Of a stretch of DNA of 64,000 nt, positions 36,765-50,999 are shown piece by piece (position 1 is the first letter of the stretch; each line of letters starts with the position of its first letter). The notes under the pieces are model-generated. The model ran no database searches and was not told the DNA's origin. It saw only the letters and a list, made by a program, of their open reading frames with translations. The translations under genes were made by a program, and so were the position numbers. This DNA is from Eonycteris spelaea (Eukaryota > Chordata > Mammalia > Chiroptera > Pteropodidae), in assembly GCA_003508835.1 (NCBI GenBank), contig PUFA01000092.1, forward strand, positions 3,162,001 through 3,226,000, written 5' to 3'.

Positions 36765-39590
36765 AGGCCCTCTTGGGGTTGGTAAGGATGGTCATGTAAT
36801 TATGTGGGATTAAGTCACCAAGTAGGGGAGTCGAAGCTTCCCTATCTCCCTATCTTCTGCACATGGCAGCCTAACTCAGTTGTTGCCAATTAACACGGCA
36901 GTGATATTGTTCTGCTATTTTTTTTTTTTACTATATTTCTCAACTGTTTGAGAGCATAACAAAAAACTCAATTGACAGATCCGAATAAATCTTGACATTG
37001 ATTATAAGTTGTGTGCCTGGAAATTTCTTTTATAAGTCTCTAGAAGTCTATTGCTAATCTTTTCAGTTAACTTGCTTTATGTTACATTGTCATCAATCAC
37101 CCTCGTAATTGACTTTTGCTTTTATAACAGTTCTTATACTCATGTGACTTTAAGGATGATTGAGCCCACTTTTGTTCTTTCTTCACTGAATACCAGATAA
37201 CTCAGGAAAACTATAAGTTACAATTTTAAAAACCTTAAAGTAAAAATCTCTCTAAACTTAAAATTAACAAAATGGACAAAACTTTAAATATAAGCACTTA
37301 GTTTTAAGTATTTACCATATTAATCAAATTTTTAAAATTCTATGCCTTTAATGAGTAGACGCTATATGCAAGTAAATATAGATTCTCTAATATATCAGCA
37401 ACAACCTCTAATAGATATTGATCTCAAAAATTAATATTAACAAATGCTTCAAAAATCACTTGAGGATTGAACAGTTCTATGTATTATCCTTATTAAAATC
37501 AAATTAATTTCTTAGCAACTGTTACCTGTTCTGTCATTTGTAGAACATTAATAATTTTCCAATGACCTTTTATAAACAAGGAGAAGCAAATCATTTTTTC
37601 ATTATTTCAAACATCAAATTTTCAATTTCAAAATAGGACACATACAATTAGAGGACCAAAAAAATGAGTTTCAGTAGAATTGATATTCAATATAAACCTT
37701 TAAGATTTATCTTTTATGCCATAACTATAAGCAGTAAATTTGTAGGGATGCTAAGTCCAGATAAATTAAGAAAAGAAAATCAGATCATCTCAATTTTAAT
37801 TTTCAAGGAAATAAATTATAAAAATAAAGATTATTATGGAAAAATATTATAGCAATTAGGAAAATGAGTTGCCCCCACACTTTTCCATTTATTCCTTCCA
37901 TTTGTTAAATTCATGTAGTAAAAGTGTAAGCAAGAGCTGTTAATGTATAAATTCTGACTTATCTTTATATTCATAGTCCAAATTTAATTTATACATTATT
38001 TTAAATGTACTTATTTACATAACCAAATTCCTTATACCTGAACAATAGAAAATCCAGGCTTCATAAAATGAGAAATGAGGGGAAAATAGAGATCTATCTC
38101 AAAATCCATCTATGAGTACAGATATCCTGTACATGATAACTATATGGCAAGCTAAAAGTTTGGAGGCATATAGAATGACCTTTGCCAAATGCACTTGCTA
38201 GAAATGTGAATAAGTTGTTCTACAATAACAGACAGGATGGGATATGAAATGGAAAGCAGACTTGCTAAGTGGAAATACTTGTATCACTCCCTAAAGAAAA
38301 AATGATCTTGATAACTGACTAAGTTGTTACCTGGTAAATCAAAGCCCCCAGATCTTTAAGGTTTTCTCTTATCGCAAACTGTCCTAAAGCAAACTAGATA
38401 TAACACGATGCTTCTGGATACCTTTAGTAGAATCAGAGGGCTAGAAGAGACATCATAAGTACTTGAGGTATTCTAAAGAACCAAAGGCTACTTCATAACG
38501 ATTCTTAAGGATTTTTAGGAATTAAGACTTTTTTTGTACAATGCTAATTTTAAGTTCTAGTATTTATTCAAACTATATGTCAGAAACTTATACTTTCCTG
38601 CATTTATGGAATTCTTTTACCATTTTGAATCTAGGTTGGAATAAAGAGATTCTTATTATTTCCTGGTTAATGGTTATAGCATGTCAGCCCCATTGCCTAA
38701 TTTGCTTTCTGATTGATAACAACGATAATTTTTGAAATAAATTTTCTTCTTTTAAATAGTGTCATAACTATTTTGTTTTTAATGTACATACAGTGTAAAT
38801 CATTAATAAATTAAATATATATATATTCCTATGTGTCAAGCACTGTTAGATACACTTTTCTAACACCTATTATAGAATCTAGAAAGACAAAATTCACCAG
38901 CAACCACAGCGATCACAAAACAATTAAACAAATGCTATAAGTGTTAATAAAAGTAGTAAAATCCAAAATAGAACTAAACAATAATAAGTGTAATCCTAAT
39001 TGGTATAGCTGTGTTTGTTGGGGATGCAAGTATTTATTAATGAATAACAGAACTAATCTCAGAGTGAAGGATGTCTAGTGATGGCAAAATCTTTCAGTCA
39101 ATAATCAAACCAGACATTATGTTTAATGTCCTAGAGGTAGACACACGCTAAAACCTCTGCCGCCATAGCGCCTGATTCTATATTGTTTGAATAAGACATT
39201 GGCAGTATCATAGCTCCAAAATTTTAATACTTTCATGAAATGAAACAGAATAGAAATGTAGTTGAGATATTTAAAGAGAGAAATTGCACAAGTGCAAATG
39301 TAGAAACTAAGTTCTTTGCAATTAGGATATTAATCAGTGCTGAATAAACTGGCTGATCCAGAATGAACTGCATGGGTATGCAGGTAGAAAAGTGTGCAAA
39401 GTGGAGTGACCATGATAAGGTGGAATAGAAAATATGTGAGCTAAGATTTCAGGTAATTCTTAACAAAGGGTTTTACCAATATCCTAGAGAAAAATTATGG
39501 ACACAAAGTATTTTGTATTATCTATTACATATTACCAATAATCTATACATGTAAAATAAATGTGGTCAAAGTAATAATTATCCCTTAGTA
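36765..39590. other. AT-rich low-copy sequence
   Basis: No gene seen. It contains a short (AT)n run at about 38813-38827 and, at 38830-38960, wording like 'gtgtcaagcactgttagata' that may be another very old dispersed repeat. Confidence 0.5.
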
Positions 39591-39599
39591 GTTGTTTTT

Positions 39600-40022
39600 C
39601 CTTCCTTCTACACTAGGAGAGTTTCTTGTCACCCAGAATAAAGCTTTCCTGCAGTTAGGTGTGGCCATATGACTAATTCTGGCCAATGAGATATAAAAAG
39701 TAGTGTTATGTGGCACTGTTATGTGGCTGCTGAAAAACTTCCTGAAGGTTTATTCCCCCCTTGTCAGAGTTTCCTTCATCCTGCTCCCTGGACTACAGAT
39801 ATTATGATCTTGGACCATGAGATCAAAGGCTACATGTTAGGGATGGCAGAGTGGTGAGGAGGATCTTGAGTTTTGGGAACTTCATGGTGCACAGCTACCA
39901 AATCAGCCCTGGATCACGCTTACCTCTGGATTTTGTTTGTGTGATAGAAATTAGCTTCATCTTATTTAAGTAGGTTATTTTGGCTTTCTCTCTTACAGCC
40001 AAACCTAATTCTAATTAATGAA
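39600..40022 (+). mobile_element. Ancient LTR-like element
   Basis: Ordered landmarks are 'ggtgtggccatatgactaat', 'tctggccaatgagatataaa', 'tgatcttggaccatgagatc', 'gggatggcagagtggtgag', 'ttattttggctttctctctt' and 'cagccaaacctaattctaat'. They follow an old, abundant placental LTR/MaLR-age repeat. A short piece of the same family, with 'ggtggggccatgaagctag' and 'ggccaatgaaatgtgagtc', lies at about 3600-3700. Subfamily uncertain. Confidence 0.55.
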
Positions 40023-40029
40023 ATTTGTT

Positions 40030-40075
40030 CATATATATACATATATTTTTATATTTGTTTATATATATATAAATC
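40030..40075. repeat. TA-rich low-complexity tract
   Basis: 'atatatatacatatat' and 'tatatatatataaat' runs directly 3' of the LTR-like element. Confidence 0.85.
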
Positions 40076-40079
40076 TTCC

Positions 40080-43000
40080 TATAGTGGATTATTTTTCAAT
40101 ATATCTTTTGCTGACATTTTTAGATGTTAAAAGAATGCCACAAATTATAGTTAATGAGATACTTCCATTAGTTAATTGACTAATATTTGTGGTCAATACT
40201 CTTTTAAAGAAAACAGACCAATTAATCAGTGCTACCCTATGGCTAAGGCAGAAGGATCCCTCACTCTAAATGCATGCTAGGGGACCCCACAGATCACACA
40301 GATAGACACAGACACAGATTAAAGAACGTGCATACGCTCTGCCATGCAGCCTTCTGCGCTTACCGTAGCAGACTGGCATTGAGATTAGTTCTCCTGATTT
40401 ACACTGTTCAGACTCCAAGAAAACATTTCTCCACATCTCTTGACCTATGTCCTCAAAAATAAGTCAACTACTCTCAATGTCATGAATGCTTGAGAGTAGT
40501 GCTATTTCAGAGTGCCAGGAGGATCTAAGCAGCTGAGTGCTTAGGTAAGAGGGAAAACAAAATACTTAACGCACCACGAATTCAACAGTTTCTTGAATAA
40601 CAATGTTTCATTACACAGTTGTGCTAAGTCATTTTCTTAAATCTTTCAGTTCCAGGGTATAGTTCTGAAGGCACTCACAAATTGGCATCGTATTTGCAAC
40701 ACTGTATGTGGCACCTAAGAAATATTCTACTCTCTTAAAGAATTAAAATTCTCTTAGATTTGTAGAAGTATAGGCCAGACATATCATGTGTCTTGACATG
40801 GATTCTTGCCATTGGCAAACAGATGAATATTGAGTGCCATATCTGGAAATAATTTGAAAATAGTTAATAAAATTTCAATAAATTTTTAAATTAAAATTTT
40901 ATATTTAAATGATTTTTTCTTAAAGTTCAATGTTTATTAATTAAAATTGAACTTTTTCATTAAATGGAAATAATTTTAATATGAGAAAAATAAATTTTTG
41001 AAAGTATATGCAAAATAGCTTTAATTTTGGACTTTTACACATACTTTATATTATTAATAAGAGATATTTAAGTTTTTGAACTTTAAATGCAATTTTATTT
41101 CTTTTTAACATTCTCAGTAGAACAAAAGATGTAATTATTCTGATTATAATATAGAAATAGGAATATGCTTTTTTGCTATAAGATCTTCATGTGGTTGACT
41201 ACTGGGAACATTTTAGTTTCTATATTTTCTCAATTTCCTCAAGTTCTCTTATGCTGTTTCTCACTGTTTCCATTTAATAAATATTCATTCCTAACCATTC
41301 TTTCTTATTTACATTCTCTCGTTCACATAATAAGTAAATGTGAAATAGTTAAATCAGAAAGAAATGGGAAGGTGAAAAAAAGATACAAAATTATTTTGAA
41401 AAAAATGAGAAAGACTTAGAAAATAATGACAATAAAAGAGGTGAAGGCTGAAATGTTAAAAAGTTCCCCCACTTTAATGAATGAAATAGAGGATAAGCAG
41501 AAAGGCAAATAGTGCTTTGGAAAGGAGCTAAGGTATGGCCTGCAAGACTTGTGTAGTCCTAACTGCTCTGAAGAGGCTGTCAAGTCACTTAACTATCCAG
41601 GCTTCTGGTCCCAACAAAACATAAGGTTGGACTGGGTTTCAAAGGTCACTTTTATTCCTGACATTTATGTTTGAAATAACAGAACAGATATAATTTTAAT
41701 GACCGTGGTATCTGAATTGTAGTTGGTTTATGTCTGCTAATTACAATTTCTGAAAAAAACTGAGTATGTACAAAAAAATACATGAAAAGATAGAATACGC
41801 CCATTGTAATATGACTTACTCAAGTTATTTTAAGAAACATGGCCAGTGTATATTTTTTACTTGTTAAGATCAAGATTTTGTATCTAGTTAAGTATCTTCC
41901 ACTACTGAGTCTCGAATATCCCTCTTACATTTTATAATTGAGGACATATAAGGAACAATGTCGGCTATCAAAACCTGAGGTTAAAGATCATTCACATAGT
42001 AATAATCACATTCCATGGCCTTTTCCCTCTCTGGTTATTACAAGACCAAACCTTCAGTTCATAGTGGAAATATCACACATACAATAGAAGTCATTCATCT
42101 ACCAATATAGTGTTTGGTGGTTTTCTTTGGTCTTTCAGCTCTGGAAACATGTCTCCGACTAAAGCCTCTAACCCTCCAGCTGATCCTCCAAGCTTGATTA
42201 GTTTTCTCCTTATATATATCATCATAGCCTTTGTACTTTGTATTTTAAGCATTTATTGAAAATAGAACTTTAAAATCATGTATTTCATTCTTTGTTTGAT
42301 GCCCATCTTCTTCATTTGGTTTTATTTCTGGGAGGTCTAGGGGCTGGAGCCTAATTTCTCCTATGCTGTGCCTTAGCACCTAGCACAGGACGAAGGTGTA
42401 TGAAAGCCTCATTCCACTTTCAGGGCCTAGAGCAGAATGCTGACTTCACCAACTGCACTGCATCTCATCTACTTTTCTAGGTACTGTTTCTCCTGCTGGC
42501 GTTTCCTTACCACCTGGCACTTTGTCAACACCCTAGAGAACTCTATTGCTGATACCCTAAGGCTTTCAGGTGCCAAAGTGATGCTTTGTTCTCAGGAGTC
42601 CTCCAGACTCTGAAGCAATTAATTCTGCATCCCTCACAAAAGTAAAAGAATACCTTTCAATCCCTTTTAAATTATATTTTTCACCCTAATTGTCTTTTAA
42701 GTGAAAATAGTTCTTTCAACTCTTTCTTACAACACAGTTTTACCCAGGACTCAGATCAGAATATTTTGGAAAAGAGAGAGCATTTATGTACATGCATGCA
42801 TGTGAGATAAGGTAGTGCTAAATACCAGAACAAACCTAAGTGACAGATATGGTTTCCTTGTTTTAAATTGCCTCTACATTTGGATTATGAAGGCTTTAAG
42901 ACAGTCTGATATGCCTACTTCCTCTTCCCATATATCCCTTCTCTATGGTCACCCATAAGAGCTCCAGGAATCCCCACATGTCTGAATCTGTGGTGGACAC

Positions 43001-45600
43001 TTCTTACCTTCAGACTTGGGTCGTAGGCTGCCTGTGTCTGTCAAGGGCAGGGAAAAGGCTCACAAGGCTTTGCTGCCACAGTTCTGAGTAGCCTGTCAGT
43101 TTCATAACATGACTTTGTCATCAGTAAACATTTTAAACAGTTATGCCACACTTTTAGTTCATTAGACACTATTTAAAATTGATTTGAATTTAACACCTCT
43201 ATTATATTTTTAAAGTATTTAGTTGAGTATTTGCAAGGCCTCCAATAGCCAGGAATTAGCACAAATGTCATCACTCCTATTCCAAACTACACAACTGCTC
43301 AACCCCAGGGCCCTCGACAGGACTCAGACACTCTTTGTCTTGACTTGTTCACCTGTTATACCAGGTGCAGAGGCCCTTCATGGTAACTGTGAATAGAAAA
43401 CTTAGTATTGATTTATTGAGACTTTTAGTTGAAGTGAACCCAGTTTCTTTTTAAATGGTTAAAATGCAGGCAATTTAACACAAACTGTTAAGGTGGTATA
43501 ATGATATAGGACAGGTTTATTTTCTTAGCAGTTATTTTTGTACATTTCTGTACCTTGAGGAGCCACTTGGGAAGGGTCATGAACCTCTGGAAGGATGTGC
43601 CTGAGGAATACCAGGGGTCAGGCGCCATTCTTTGGCCGCCACTGGGCATTTTTCTCAAAGTGGAGGAAAGAACAGAAGCAGCAAAGAGCTTTGAAACCCT
43701 CTGGTTGAGGAGCAATAAGAGAAAAAATGAGGTGACTGGCAACAGAGACCACTTCCAGAGAAACAACAGAGACATTTTTAAAAGGAGATTTTATTATGTT
43801 CTGAGGTGGGACATATAATGAGACTTTTCCTCATGTCCTTATGGAACCTCTAGGAAAATAACTGCCTCTTCTTGCCTCTTAAAGCATATCAATTGAATCT
43901 GGTTTTAGAACTGTTTTGAAGTACAAAGTGAACTGTAAGATGGGAATAGAGGAAAAAGTGACCTACCAGGAGCAATCACATCTGTGTTCATAAGTCTGAT
44001 AGAGTTTAATAATCTTATTATTAAAACCATATTTTCAATTTCTGCCATAGTGAACACCTTAAGCATTATGACTTTACACAGTTTACCTGGCTAGATTTGC
44101 AATAATGGGAATTAATTAAAAGCATCATTACAAAAATAACTTTTGTGTTTATTATAACTAATAACTTTGATTTCTTGAATTGTTTCAGGTTTTTCAAGGC
44201 ACAGGTTTTCAATACTATATTCTTTCAGTAAACCTTTCATAGTTCAATGTATTCTGGCCCTAATGTTTAGACTGCTGAACTATTTCCATTACATGAAATA
44301 AGTTTAATGTCCTAAATCAATTATGGAAGATTCATTCCATATTGTATGCTCCTTGAGACATACTTAAATTTTGATTCTCAATTCAGATAATCAGACATTT
44401 CATGACTCTCTGAATACACAGATAAAAAATTTCTAAGTATTTTATACATTTTCAGTCCTACAGTCATATTTTTGTATATATTTGTTTAAGTAATGAAATC
44501 AAACAGTTGTGCCTTAACCAACAAACTTTTATTAAAAAGCATTATTTCATGTTTGACATTTTTGTTGGAGTCTTCAAGCATTTTCTTTTAAGGTTTGAAC
44601 CAGTTGTGTTAATCATTATTACAAAAACGAGTATAACATATTAACTGAAAATTTATGTAAGTACAAAAATATCAATTTCGTTATAATGTATTTAAGTGTT
44701 TCAAAGAACAGAGTGCTATCAAATGTTGCTGAGGTAATGTTAGATGAAGACTAAGATCTAACAGCTCCTCCTCTACTTAGTAGTGTGGAGAATAATAGTA
44801 TAATTAGTAAAATGTTTACTAAAGTGGTGAGGTGATAGTCTGATTGAAGAAAGTACAGAAGTGAATGAGATCAGGAGATAGAAAACAGAGACCACAATGT
44901 GAGGATTTTTGCAAAAAAAAAAAAAAAGCAGAGGAGGAGGATGGAAGAAGGGCAGAAGGAAGATGGTTTGTGTGATAAAGGATAGTGTTTATTAAGGTTA
45001 GTGATCTTGAAACATGCTTGTGTTATGATGACCAAGACAGATGCTATCCACCTGGAACAGGTGGTTCCAGTCACGTCCATAATGATTCATCAGTACTCAT
45101 ACCTTACATTGATATTATTTGATTATCACTTCTGCTGATGTGAAAATCTAACAAAGAGTGAAAGTTTAGTAGCAGAGGAGATAGAGTGTTAATCAAAGCA
45201 TCAAAGTCCTTGAATAGGTGAAAGGCTAGTGCACAAATTGAAGGACTGGCCTTTTGTGCCAGCATGGCCAGGTCAATCATGTTATCAGCAGAGAAGACAG
45301 TGACAGGTGCTGATACAGAGAGATAGAAAGATGAGTGATGAGAAGATGAAAGATTTCCCTCTGGTTATTTTTTTTTTTTTTGGTAAGTAGAGAAATAAGC
45401 TAGTACTAGGCATCAGCTGAATGGATAAAGGGAGGAGGTGCTGGGAGCTTAAGGAGGAAGTACAAGGCTACAGAGGAAACAGTATTTTCAAGAAACACCT
45501 GGTTTCTGTTAGGTCAAGAAGGAAACTCAAAAAGTAGTAGATAAATACACAGGGGATGTTAGGATGACAGACCGTGAGCTCCAGAGGAGCAGTGGAAGGG
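40080..45600. other. Long low-copy interval
   Basis: About 5.5 kb without a recognised gene. 40850-41110 is extremely AT-rich (matrix-attachment-like composition) and holds a 10-bp inverted repeat, aaagttcaat (40922-40931) / attgaacttt (40946-40955). 43488-43818 carries overlapping open frames of 95 (minus) and 87 (plus) codons in GC-richer sequence, without recognisable domains. 44860-45560 is purine-rich and may be decayed repeat. Confidence 0.5.
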
Positions 45601-45608
45601 TTTAGGAC

Positions 45609-45755
45609 AATGGATTTCAACACTGGGTAAGTCTCAGAATCAACGAAGATTAAAAATACACCAGTCTCTGGGCCACAGGGCTGGACTCAGGTATTACATT
45701 TTTTTAAATGCTCCTCACATGTAATCAGGGCTGGAACCTGGCTGGGGGACCAGTG
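45609..45755 (+). mobile_element. MER5A-like hAT remnant
   Basis: 'atggatttcaacactggg', 'gtctcagaatcaacgaagat', 'ccagtctctgggccacagg' and 'gctcctcacatgtaatcagg' with 'gctgggggacca' follow the MER5A order. The right terminus is lost. Non-autonomous and noncoding. Confidence 0.6.
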
Positions 45756-46491
45756 GTGGCCCGGGAGCATGACTAGGTTGGAAGTCAGAGGATTACGGGA
45801 TGGAAGGCCTATGGAACTCAGAACTCTTGCTGTGCGAGAAGTTGACATAGGTAAGTAATGTAATGATGAGATATTCTTAATGATCTCTTCATCCAAGTTC
45901 TATGTATTTAAAGGCCTCAAAGCAAAAGAGTAATAGATATTGAATGTCTTCCTTTTGAAGTTTCCAGTTTTAAATAAAAGAAAATATACAGGAAACCCAA
46001 GAATTACGTAATCTGATAAACATTTTCCTTCCAAAATGGGTTGTCTCATTGGTAGTTACTTGATAATGTAATGTATTTTATTCCATTCATTTTTGATACT
46101 TTTTAAAACAAGCTGTTAGGTTAAAGAAAATACATAAGATTCATTTAAATTACTTTCATTTCCTCCAAGTAAATAAAATATCTATATAAAGAAAGCATCT
46201 TGGTTTGCAAATCAAATGTTCTATATGTTTTAAAATTAGATCTGTCTCAAAGTTTCTCTTAGAATTGGATCCTCTTCATCTTCCATTGACTCGTAGCACT
46301 GTGAAATTAGGACAGAGCAGCAGTACAGTCTCCCAAAACAGAAGCCAAGGAAAGAAAAATCAAATGGCTATAGATGTGGACACTTGGGATTCCTGGCATC
46401 TGTCCTGAATCTCTAGGAGTTAAATTAGCTTTTGTTTGTTGTTGTTGTTGAGATATTGCTTTGCATTTTAAGAAAAGTTAGCTGCTTCTTA

Positions 46492-46538
46492 ACCCCTCCC
46501 TCTCCCTCCTCTTCCCCTCCCTCTCCCTCTTTCTTTCA
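46492..46538. repeat. Polypyrimidine (C/T) tract
   Basis: A nearly pure C/T stretch of 'ccctccctctccctc' words. Its purine complement gives a minus-strand frame ending in Arg-Gly repeats (46489-46701), which is a composition artefact. It is a candidate for triplex (H-DNA) formation. Confidence 0.9.
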
Positions 46539-46599
46539 GCCTCCTTTTCTTTACCTGCTCCCAGATAATCCATCCTGGGTGACACATGGAATGGCCTAC

Positions 46600-46770
46600 A
46601 CTGTGATAGACACAAGGTTTCTTTACCCCCTCAGGTGTTTGATTCCTTCCACCACATACTATTTGGGGAGCAGGGATTTTTTTTTTTTCTGTGTCTTTCA
46701 TGGATCACGGTCCTGACATACAGGAATGACTCAATATAAAAATCAGTTGAGTGAATAAGAAATAAATTCC
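46600..46770 (+). mobile_element. Probable L2 LINE 3' tail
   Basis: 'ggggagcagggatttttttt', 'gtgtctttcatggatcacgg' and 'caggaatgactcaatataaa' with 'cagttgagtgaataagaa' match the end of L2, with an internal T-run expansion (46677-46688). Confidence 0.6.
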
Positions 46771-48004
46771 CACCTTGACCTTGCTTCAAAAGTAGCCTTC
46801 AAAGTAGATAGCTATGCTCTCCCCTGGCAAACCAATGTTTTGCCTTCATTTAAACTTCTTTAAAATACTTCATATTATTATTGACTCGATGCTTCCAGTG
46901 AGCATGGAGTTAATCCCATCCTTTCTAGACATGCATTAGCTTTTAAGGCAATGATGCTCTATTTCAGTAAATGGCTTTGTCTATTGTACTAGTCAGCAGC
47001 CCTCACGTTTAAAATAAATTAATGCAATTCTTAAGAGGAAGAACAAAAATTTTCACTGTTTGCCAGATGTATGCATCACTGGTCTGAACATTCTCCTGAC
47101 CAGAGATTGGTCATAAATGATGACAACCTCTTACAGAAGTGAAATGGAGCAACAGGAGGTGAGGGTGTTGCTTTTGCAGCAGTCCTCAGCAAGACACTTC
47201 ACCACATCTAGAACAGGCCACCCCTCTTCCCCAAACATCTGCATTTAAAATAGTTGAAAATGAAAGTTTAAAAAAGCAAAATAAATCTTTCTTTTCTTGA
47301 GACTGCTTAATAGTGGATGAAAGGCAAGCTTCAGGCTCCAGCACAGACGGTGGAATAAGCCCAGTAAGATGCCTGCCACTGACATTCATTTTGGGCTCAT
47401 GTTTTGGCTTCTGAGCCCAGGTCCTCAGGGTGTGTAGATACAGCTAAGAGGGAAGTAGATAATATTCCAAGCAGATAGCTGCCTGGGAATAAAATGCCGA
47501 GTGTCATAAGGTAAGCAAAAATACATCTCTCGTCTGTCCTTGAAATACATTATTGTAGCACACAAAGTCAGGAAACGTACAAGAGTCACTTTGATTATGG
47601 ACCCAAGAGAATTTCAACAAGGCCTTCACCATAGTAATAGGATTTATTATTTCTGAGCCAGAAGGAGTATACTAAGTGAGAAAAACCACTCTTTATTAAA
47701 CTTCTCTAATTGAGAATTTTAACAGAATGGACAAAGCTTTGAAAGCCAAACATTACATGATTTTTAAAAGTTAACATGTCTATTTAGCACTTTGTCTAAT
47801 TGTAAGATATAACCAACCTATGTACAAGGAAAATCTGAACGAAATCAGTACTATCCGAGGTTAATGTTTAGAAGATTGCCTTTTACCTTTATATTTAATT
47901 CAGGTTTACAACCACTAAGGTTATTCATAATGAATTTTAGCTTTAATGTATTCTTCAGAATTATATACCTGTGATCTCTCATAAATTTATGCATAACAAT
48001 GACA

Positions 48005-48135
48005 CATGACATTTATATGAAGCTTTTCATCTTCAAAGCACATTATGTACATTAGAAAATTCATTGTCTCAAGGTAAATATTGTTATTTCCATTGTACAG
48101 CTAGGGAAATCGAAAGAGACAAGTCATCCCTAGAA
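48005..48135 (-). repeat. MIR-family fragment, antisense
   Basis: 'atgaagcttttcatcttcaa', 'agcacattatgtacattaga' and 'tgttatttccattgtacag' with 'ctagggaaatcgaaagagac' follow a reversed MIR/MIR3 centre. Confidence 0.55.
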
Positions 48136-48139
48136 ATAA

Positions 48140-50990
48140 TTAGAAACGAGCTTTAACTGTGTGTGTGGGGGGAGCGGGGGTAAGATTATAAAACATTTAT
48201 GTGCTATTTTAAAATTTAAAAAATTAAACCACTATCTTGAAAATGCTCTATACCTGAATTCCTACACTTGCCCCAAATACACACATATATTCTCCAAATT
48301 TTGTGTGAGGTTCAAAAATAAGTTAGAGATAATTTATCTATATAGTGGCTCAATTTCCTCATAATTTCTAACCAGCTCGTAAACTATAAAAAATTACTCA
48401 CTCTACTTAGTAGCGAGAGGCCTGATCTGTGTCTTGCTTCTTGCATTTAACCTACCAAATTGTTAAACATTTTCTTCTTCATGTGTTTTTTAATGGAAAA
48501 TTGAGCATTCTTTATGTTTTAAGAGGATGCCTACTGAGACCCATTCACAATGTAATCATTTATATTGAGTAACTTCAACATTCAAGGCTCTATGCAGCTA
48601 TCTATTCTGTTGTAGTCTTAATATGATTTAAAGCATATAAATACAGATATTTTTCAGTCATGTTTGCTTATCAACATGTGTTACTTTATGATGATACTTA
48701 ATCCATTATTTTGACATCAACTTATGAATTTATTTAAGATGCCATGACCTGTTGAAATGATTGTTTTCAGAAACATGGTCTTAGGGCCCAAACTTACATT
48801 AAATTGCAAGAAAAGATCACCATCAACTTAGAAATAGACTCCAATAAAGAGATGTGAGTGCAGATTTTATCAGAGAGCTGTTCATTAAGAGGAACAACCC
48901 CCATGAGGAAGCAAAGGAAACAGGATTGGGCAGGAGAAGTTGAAATGTGATGCAGTAACAACAGAGAGTAAGTAGGAGGGTTTCAAAGCTGGGATGGCCC
49001 ATTAGAGTTGTTCTAATTTAAGGCAAGGGGAATGGGCATTATATCTCCAAATCAACTAGTCATAAGATCCTCTCCCTGTGGCAGAAGCATAACTTGGACA
49101 ACGCAGCTTTCTTCAACCTGAGAGAAATTCCCAGAGAGGAAATCAATGCTGAGTTTTCAGCAGCCAACGGTATCCACTACAGTAATGCATTCAGTCTCGA
49201 GGTTGAGAAGAAATCTTTGCTCTGATTCCCTAGCCCAGAGACAAAGCCCGGGCTGCAGTAAGACTCATCATGCCTTTGCGTCAAGGCAGCCTTTAAAGCT
49301 GGCTGACAGAAATGAAGATGAGGGATGAAAAGGCTGGAAGTGTGGGCATCCAGAATATAGGCAGCATACAGGGAATGTCCTTCTATACAAATTGTTTCTA
49401 AATCCCTCTCCTCAACACACTGGGAAGAGAGTTAATTACTGGCCAAAGGAACCATGACTAAGATTGTGTATCCTGAGGACTGAAACTGGAATAACTTGTT
49501 CTACAAAAGGTTGCCTTGAGAAAAAAAAAAAAAAAATTCCCAGAAATGTAAGCTAAACTACAAGTAAAAATCGTGTAGTATCAAACACAGGAAAAGCAAG
49601 ATTAAAAAATGATGTCTGGGAATAAAAGCATGCAGGAATAAATTCAGGAGCTGAATGAAACTTAAAATGAACTAAAGTGGAGAGAAAAAGAAGTATAACT
49701 CTGGTAAATTTTTGTTAACTGCTTTGGAGTATCTTCAGCCTATCCTTCTTAAACATCGTGTATAGGTTGTGGTTAGGGCAGAAAACGATGGGATAGACTC
49801 TTATGGGAAAGACCTTCGGTGTGTAAAAGAAGGCTTACTTGCTGAGCATCCAGAAAATGCATAATGCCAGCGAGATGAAGAAGGGCAAATCCAAACATGT
49901 TAGAGAGTCATAAGGGAGAAGTGAAATTGAGATTGAGAATTGTCTTTATGTTTTCATGGAACTGTTCACTTTCTGTTAATAGAAAATCTGTAGATAGGAT
50001 CTAGGTGCTTGGATAAAATGAGGAACAGCTTCTTCCTTAATCTCCTAAAGGAAGCAGAACATTCACATCTCACGGATAAGCCTTCTGTCATTTTTAAACA
50101 GAATAATTTCAAGCAGAATACCATAAAGTCAGCAAAGAGACTTCTGCATTTGATTTTCTTCAAAAGTGTTAGAACTTTTAAATTGCTTTGCTAGAGTATA
50201 TGCTCTACAGCTTAGTACAAAGAAAGCAATTGCTCAAAAAAGTCTTGAACTAAAGGATCAGTTACAAGGAGTGTGTAAATGAGATTTTAGTGGTTTAAAG
50301 AGTTCCACTGGACATGTTACAGGCATATACAGGGCTCAGAGAATTCACTAAAGAAGGAAAGTATTTCAAACACTAGTTCCTGTTAAATTGATACCTGTTT
50401 TACTCACTGAATCTGACCTTCGAGTTTGACAATGACTCTTTGTCAGTGAAAGCTTAAAATGCGATCTGTAACATAAAATACAAGGTATGTGGGTGTTGCA
50501 AAAGTGTTCTGTCTCTGTGATGGTTCTGAGGAGAGTTCACTACCATGGGATCTTTTATCTGTGAGTCACAGTTCCTGGCAAGGGCAGTTTCAGAGTGACC
50601 TTCGTTGCACATGAGCTGTGAAGTCAATATATATTCTTCATTGGGAGTTTTTTAGACAAGTAGCATGTGGTCCAAGTTCCTGGCAAAGTTGCTCCAATTG
50701 GCCCTCTTTTTTCAAGTTTCAGCAAGGAAGACTCCAAATAGTTAGAGGATATTCTAGTTTTCAGTAGAGCAGTAGAGTAGATATAGATTATAAATATTTA
50801 TTAAGCAGATATAGACCATAAATATTTAAAATTAATTAATGTAGGAGATAACACAACTCTTCAAAGATGCAGCAGATTGAAGAATAATGAGTGCAAACTT
50901 AAAAAATATATATTCGGTGCAAAGCATTTCTGGGAATTTTGATTTCTTAGTAATAATAAATTCTTATCAGTCAGTAAAAAAAATAATCAA
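48140..50990. other. Low-copy sequence, nothing recognised
   Basis: Nearly 3 kb with no assigned repeat or gene. An A-run of about 16 sits at 49520-49536. Short open frames at 49146-49328 and 49966-50194 show no features. Confidence 0.5.
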
Positions 50991-50999
50991 GAGTCACAC

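Noticed and set aside
46489..46701. Minus-strand frame with Arg-Gly repeats
   Set aside because: This is the translation of the polypyrimidine tract, not an RGG protein.
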